NCBI GenBank assembly: GCA_937893945.1
Contig: CALCTA010000001.1
Coordinates: 1-9,011 of the forward strand
Direction: 5' to 3'
Source: an uncultured Clostridia bacterium
GTDB lineage: Bacteria > Bacillota > Clostridia > Oscillospirales > CAG-272
DNA: 9,011 bases
The first letter of the stretch is position 1; every line of letters starts with the position of its first letter. Of the stretch, positions 5,567-9,011 are shown piece by piece. Made by a program: the position numbers and the translations under genes. Under the pieces are notes generated by a model. That model was not told where the DNA came from, searched no databases, and worked only from the letters and a program-made list of their open reading frames with translations.

Positions 5567-6361
5567 ATGAAGAAGGCGTGCGACGGACTCGTGCTGCGCG
5601 TTACCGACAGCGGCGAGAACGACAGAACACTCACCTTTCTCACTGCAGAGGAAGGAAAGCTGCATATAATCGCAAAGGGCGCGCGGAGCGTAAGAAGCCG
5701 CAACGCCCCTCTTTGCCGTATCCTTTCCTACTCAAACCTTGAGCTTCATAAAAAGAACGACCTCTATTGGCTGATGGGCGGCTCGCTCAACAACGCATTC
5801 TTCGGCATAAACCAAGACCTTGAAGCATTCGCTCTCGCGTCCTATATCGCGGAGATAGCAGACGAGATAAGCGGCGAGAGCTTCCCTGCCCACGAGGTGC
5901 TTCAGATGACTCTCAACACGCTCTACGCGATTGAGACAGGTCTCAAGCCGCTCTGGCAGATAAAGGCCACCTACGAGCTTTTCGCGGCTAATGTCTCAGG
6001 CTTTATGCCCGACCTTAGCGCCTGCCGCGACTGCGGCAATGAGACCTTCGAGGGAGAGCTTTGGCTTGACGTTATGAACGGAGCTATAGTATGCGCCGAC
6101 TGCCTATCAAAGAAAAACGGCTCTCTGCCCGTGCCCGAGACCGACAGATTTGAAACGAGAAACATCCTGCTCCCGCTTGACGCATCAGCCCTTGCGGCTA
6201 TGCGATATATCGCTGCCGCTCCACCTAAGCGCATCTTCGCCTACGGGCTCAGCTCCAAGGAGAGCGCGGACTATCTCTGCCGCGCCGCCGAGACCTATCT
6301 GCTAAACCATCTTGAGCGCGGATTTGATACTCTCACCTTCTATCATACGGTAACGAAATAA
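5567..6361 (+). CDS. recO: DNA repair protein RecO
   Basis: RecO is a recombination mediator that, with RecR (and RecF), loads RecA onto single-stranded DNA coated with SSB. The 264-residue length is typical. The N-terminal OB fold is visible as DGLVLRVTDSGENDRTLTFLT (6-26) followed by KLHIIAKGAR (31-40). A helical domain follows. A four-cysteine zinc-finger-like element lies at Cys153-x2-Cys156 ... Cys176-x2-Cys179 within a SGFMPDL-type context (144-150), as in Firmicutes RecO. The start has AAGAGGT (5556-5562) upstream and lies 21 bases after era. The era-recO pairing is conserved across Firmicutes. The gene appears intact. Confidence 0.95.
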   Translation: MKKACDGLVLRVTDSGENDRTLTFLTAEEGKLHIIAKGARSVRSRNAPLCRILSYSNLELHKKNDLYWLMGGSLNNAFFGINQDLEAFALASYIAEIADEISGESFPAHEVLQMTLNTLYAIETGLKPLWQIKATYELFAANVSGFMPDLSACRDCGNETFEGELWLDVMNGAIVCADCLSKKNGSLPVPETDRFETRNILLPLDASALAAMRYIAAAPPKRIFAYGLSSKESADYLCRAAETYLLNHLERGFDTLTFYHTVTK

Positions 6362-6377
6362 CTCTACGGAGAAAAAA

Positions 6378-8762
6378 ATGAACATATCTCAAAAAACTCT
6401 TACTACTCTTGAATTTGATAAAATACGCGAGATGCTTGCCGCCCTCTGTCCCACCGAGGGAGCGGCAATGATGGCTCGCGCGCTTTATCCCGACGACCGA
6501 GGCGAGATAGTAGCGCGCAGACAAAGGCGCACCACAGACGCAAGACGCCTCGTGGATGCCAAGGGCGTTGCTCCCTTCGGTACGGTTCGCGATATGGGCG
6601 ACATCTGCGAGCGAGCGCTCAAGGGCGCGGTGCTTACTCCCCGTGAGCTTCTCGACGCGGCGGCGCTATTGCGCTCCGCGAGAAATCTTCTCGACTACAA
6701 GCGCGCAAATCACCTCTTTGACACCTCTCTTGACGAGATATTCGAGCGGCTTCTGCCCAACCACACGCTTGAGGACAGAATTTTCCGCGCGATAATCTCC
6801 GAGGATATGATAGCCGACGAGGCAAGCCCTACTCTTGCCGACATCCGCAGAAAGATACGCGCGTCGAATTCTAAAATAAAGGAGGCGCTCTCAAAATATC
6901 TCAGCGGCTCTTATTCAAAATACCTTCAGGAAAATATCGTAACTCAGCGTAACGGCAGATACGTCGTTCCCGTAAAGGCTGAGCATAGAAACGACGTCAA
7001 GGGACTTATCCACGACACCTCGTCCTCGGGCGCAACGGTCTTCGTAGAGCCTATGGCGGTGGTGGATGCCAACAACGAGCTGAGAATGCTTGAATCCAAG
7101 GAAGCGCACGAGATCGAGCGCATACTTGCCGAGTTCTCATCGGATATAGCCACCGTTTCTCCCTCGCTCAATCTCAATTACCGCAATATCACCGAGCTTG
7201 CCTTCGCATTCGGATGCGCTATGCTCTCCGAGAAGATGGACGCCCGTCCGCCACGCATCGTTGACGAGCGCCGCTGTAATCTCATACGCGCAAGGCACCC
7301 CCTCATAGATAAAAGCACCGTCGTGCCGATCACCGTCTCACTTGGCGGCGATTACGACACGCTGGTAATCACGGGTCCAAACACGGGCGGTAAGACGGTT
7401 ACGCTCAAAACACTCGGACTTTTCGCTATTATGGCGCAGTCGGGCTTGCATCTTCCTCTTGACGAGGGAAGCTCGATATGCCTTTTTGAAAAAATACTCG
7501 TTGATCTCGGAGACGAGCAGAGTATTGAGCAGTCGCTCTCTACCTTCTCGTCGCATATGGTTACCATCGTCTCGATAGTAAACGAAAGAAACTCTCGCTC
7601 GCTCGTTCTCTTTGATGAGCTTGGAGCAGGTACTGACCCCGTTGAGGGCGCGGCTCTCGCGGTGTCTGTCATCGAGGATATGCGAAGCGCGGGCGCGCTT
7701 TGCGCGGTTACTACCCACTACGCAGAGCTTAAGACCTACGCGATGGACACCGAGGGCGTGCAGAACGCGTCCTGCGAGTTCGACGTTGAGACCCTTCGCC
7801 CCACCTATAAGCTGATAGTCGGCGCTCCCGGAAAATCCAACGCCTTTGCTATCTCCAAAAAGCTCGGCCTACCCGATCACATAGTTGAGCGCGCCGACGG
7901 ATACGTCGCAAGCGAAAACAGACAGATGGAAAGAATTCTCGGCGAGCTTGAGAGTGCAAGACAGGCGGCAGAGCGCGACCGCGAGGAAGCCGCAAGAATG
8001 CGCCGTGAGTACGAGGAATTCAGAAGAGACGCCGAGAAAACCCTCAAGGAAAAGATCGCGGCATCCGAGAAGGAGCTTGAGAGGGCTCGCTCCAAGGCTC
8101 AGAATATGGTCGAGAGCGCAAAGCGTTCTGCCGACTTTATTATGGAAGAAATGGACAAGGTGCGCCGCGCGAAAGACAGCGAAAGGCTCGGCGAGGAGCT
8201 TGACAAAGCACGCCGTGAGCTTCGTGAGCATATGCGCGTCCACTCGGACGACTACGATCCCGTAGAGATCCGCAAGGACGAGAAATACGTTCTTCCCCGA
8301 CCTCTGCGCAAGGGCGACGAGGTCATTATCGTCAGCCTTTCTAAGAAAGCTGTCGTGCTTGAAGAGCCCGACAGATCGGGTAAAGTGAGCGTTCAGGCGG
8401 GAATAATCAAGACCAAGGCGGCGCTCGATGACCTGCAGCTCGTTGAAAACGACACGAAGTTCATCTCAGGCGGCAAAAAGAAGGCGGCAAGCTCGTATAA
8501 AATGACAGTCAGCCGTGATTTCCGCGACGAGATCGACCTGCGCGGTATGACGGGAGACGAGGCGTGGAACGCCGTCGATAAGTATTTTGACGAGGCTCAG
8601 ATCGCAGGCTTCCACACCCTGCGCCTTATTCACGGAAAAGGCACGGGCGCTCTCAAAAAGTCGCTTTGGGAAGCGCTCCGCAAGGATAAGCGCGTCGCCA
8701 CATTCCGTATCGGACAGTTTGGCGAGGGCGACGGCGGCGTTACGGTCGTTGAAATAAAATAA
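6378..8762 (+). CDS. mutS2: Endonuclease MutS2 with C-terminal Smr domain
   Basis: The 794-residue protein has the complete MutS2 layout. There is a core/lever region (1-300), then the MutS ATPase with Walker A GPNTGGKT (333-340) and Walker B LVLFDELGAGTDP (409-421). TTHYAELK (445-452) follows, then a long charged coiled coil at about 505-625 and a small beta (KOW/SH3-like) domain at about 643-690. The Smr domain at 719-794 has the DLRG (720-723) and HGKGTG (752-757) motifs. It lacks the N-terminal mismatch-recognition domain of MutS1. MutS2 suppresses homologous recombination in some bacteria and binds collided ribosomes for rescue in Bacillus subtilis. The ribosome role fits its place next to ybeY and era, although this link is inferred. 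GGAG (6368-6371) is 6 bases before the ATG, and recO ends 16 bases upstream. It is the last gene before the terminator. Confidence 0.96.
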   Translation: MNISQKTLTTLEFDKIREMLAALCPTEGAAMMARALYPDDRGEIVARRQRRTTDARRLVDAKGVAPFGTVRDMGDICERALKGAVLTPRELLDAAALLRSARNLLDYKRANHLFDTSLDEIFERLLPNHTLEDRIFRAIISEDMIADEASPTLADIRRKIRASNSKIKEALSKYLSGSYSKYLQENIVTQRNGRYVVPVKAEHRNDVKGLIHDTSSSGATVFVEPMAVVDANNELRMLESKEAHEIERILAEFSSDIATVSPSLNLNYRNITELAFAFGCAMLSEKMDARPPRIVDERRCNLIRARHPLIDKSTVVPITVSLGGDYDTLVITGPNTGGKTVTLKTLGLFAIMAQSGLHLPLDEGSSICLFEKILVDLGDEQSIEQSLSTFSSHMVTIVSIVNERNSRSLVLFDELGAGTDPVEGAALAVSVIEDMRSAGALCAVTTHYAELKTYAMDTEGVQNASCEFDVETLRPTYKLIVGAPGKSNAFAISKKLGLPDHIVERADGYVASENRQMERILGELESARQAAERDREEAARMRREYEEFRRDAEKTLKEKIAASEKELERARSKAQNMVESAKRSADFIMEEMDKVRRAKDSERLGEELDKARRELREHMRVHSDDYDPVEIRKDEKYVLPRPLRKGDEVIIVSLSKKAVVLEEPDRSGKVSVQAGIIKTKAALDDLQLVENDTKFISGGKKKAASSYKMTVSRDFRDEIDLRGMTGDEAWNAVDKYFDEAQIAGFHTLRLIHGKGTGALKKSLWEALRKDKRVATFRIGQFGEGDGGVTVVEIK

Positions 8763-8771
8763 AAGCAAAGC

Positions 8772-8807
8772 AAAAAGCCTTCCTTGGTTTTATAAGGAAG
8801 GCTTTTT
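8772..8807. terminator. Strong, symmetric rho-independent terminator
   Basis: A perfect 14-base-pair stem (8772-8785 with 8794-8807, core GCCTTCCTT / AAGGAAGGC) with an 8-base loop is bounded by A5 on the left and T5 on the right. It lies 9 bases after the mutS2 stop and 6 bases beyond the stop of the convergent small gene. It should therefore end transcription from both strands. Confidence 0.93.
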
Positions 8808-8813
8808 AGATTT

Positions 8814-8993
8814 CTATTCATTTTTGTTATCATCAAACATCAGACATGCCTGAACGTACTTTGCGGTGCGATTCACCTCTCGCATTTCAAGGATCATCTC
8901 CGCGAGCAATTCTTTTTCTGAAAGCTCCATTAGTTCTTGCTTCTCACGCTCGCGCCGCTCTTGCTTCGTCTTATATAATTTATACACTTCCAT
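8814..8993 (-). CDS. Small charged hypothetical protein, 59 residues
   Basis: On the minus strand an ATG at 8993-8991 opens 59 codons ending at TAG (8816-8814). A very good ribosome binding site, AAGGAGA (9007-9001), lies 7 bases upstream, and the shared terminator follows directly after the stop, so this is probably a real gene. The protein starts MEVYKLYKTK, continues with a highly charged Arg/Glu/Lys-rich stretch (11-40, QERREREKQE then MELSEKELLAEM) that should be one long amphipathic helix or coiled coil, and ends in an acidic tail (DDNKNE). There is no signal peptide, membrane segment or cysteine motif, and only one cysteine (residue 50). I do not recognise a family. It could be part of an operon whose upstream genes lie to the right of the window. 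Confidence 0.75.
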   Translation of the reverse strand: MEVYKLYKTKQERREREKQELMELSEKELLAEMILEMREVNRTAKYVQACLMFDDNKNE

Positions 8994-9011
8994 AAGCTTG
9001 TCTCCTTAAAA

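Noticed and set aside
4754..5665. A 303-codon minus-strand open frame opposite era and recO
   Set aside because: It is antisense to era, whose motifs are unmistakable. The long frame results from codon bias on the coding strand, and it shows no recognisable domain.
7338..8265. Several 100-126-codon frames overlapping mutS2 on both strands
   Set aside because: All are shadows of mutS2, which has continuous family motifs over the whole stretch.

Overview
The window looks like the chromosome of an endospore-forming member of the Firmicutes, most likely an anaerobic Clostridia/Oscillospirales-type bacterium. The reasons are three sporulation genes (ylbJ-like, yqfC, yqfD), the conserved Firmicutes gene order yqfC-yqfD-phoH-ybeY-...-era-recO, strong AGGAGG-type ribosome binding sites, and palindromic repeats of a style I recall from gut clostridial genomes. 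The genus cannot be told from the sequence. Base composition is moderate to GC-rich in the core genes and clearly AT-richer in one inserted stretch (about 3953-4657).

Layout. Positions 1-791 (minus) hold the N-terminal 263 codons of a YlbJ-type sporulation membrane protein that runs off the left edge. A 95-base divergent spacer (792-886) may carry sigma-E-like promoters in both directions. From 887 the plus strand carries one long, tightly spaced cluster: yqfC, yqfD, phoH, ybeY (ATGA overlap with phoH), a DUF559 endonuclease-like gene, a 314-base non-coding stretch with three copies of a hairpin repeat, then era, recO and mutS2. A strong, symmetric intrinsic terminator (8772-8807) ends the cluster. 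A 59-codon gene of unknown function (8814-8993, minus) converges on it.

How the genes work together. ylbJ, yqfC and yqfD are mother-cell sporulation functions in the known systems. phoH, ybeY and era belong to RNA and ribosome metabolism (RNA-linked ATPase, rRNA-processing metalloprotein, 30S assembly GTPase). recO and mutS2 act in recombinational repair and, for MutS2, also in rescue of collided ribosomes. The order is the classical Firmicutes block, but pgpH/yqfF (normally between phoH and ybeY) and dgkA and cdd (normally between ybeY and era) are absent.

The main anomaly is at the ybeY-era junction, where an AT-rich DUF559 gene lies beside two identical 49-base direct repeats (4388-4436, 4575-4623) and one diverged inverted copy (4456-4504). 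It looks like a small inserted module within an essential operon. Whether the endonuclease-like protein and the repeats are functionally linked is a testable inference, not something the sequence proves. The rest of the window is ordinary conserved housekeeping sequence.
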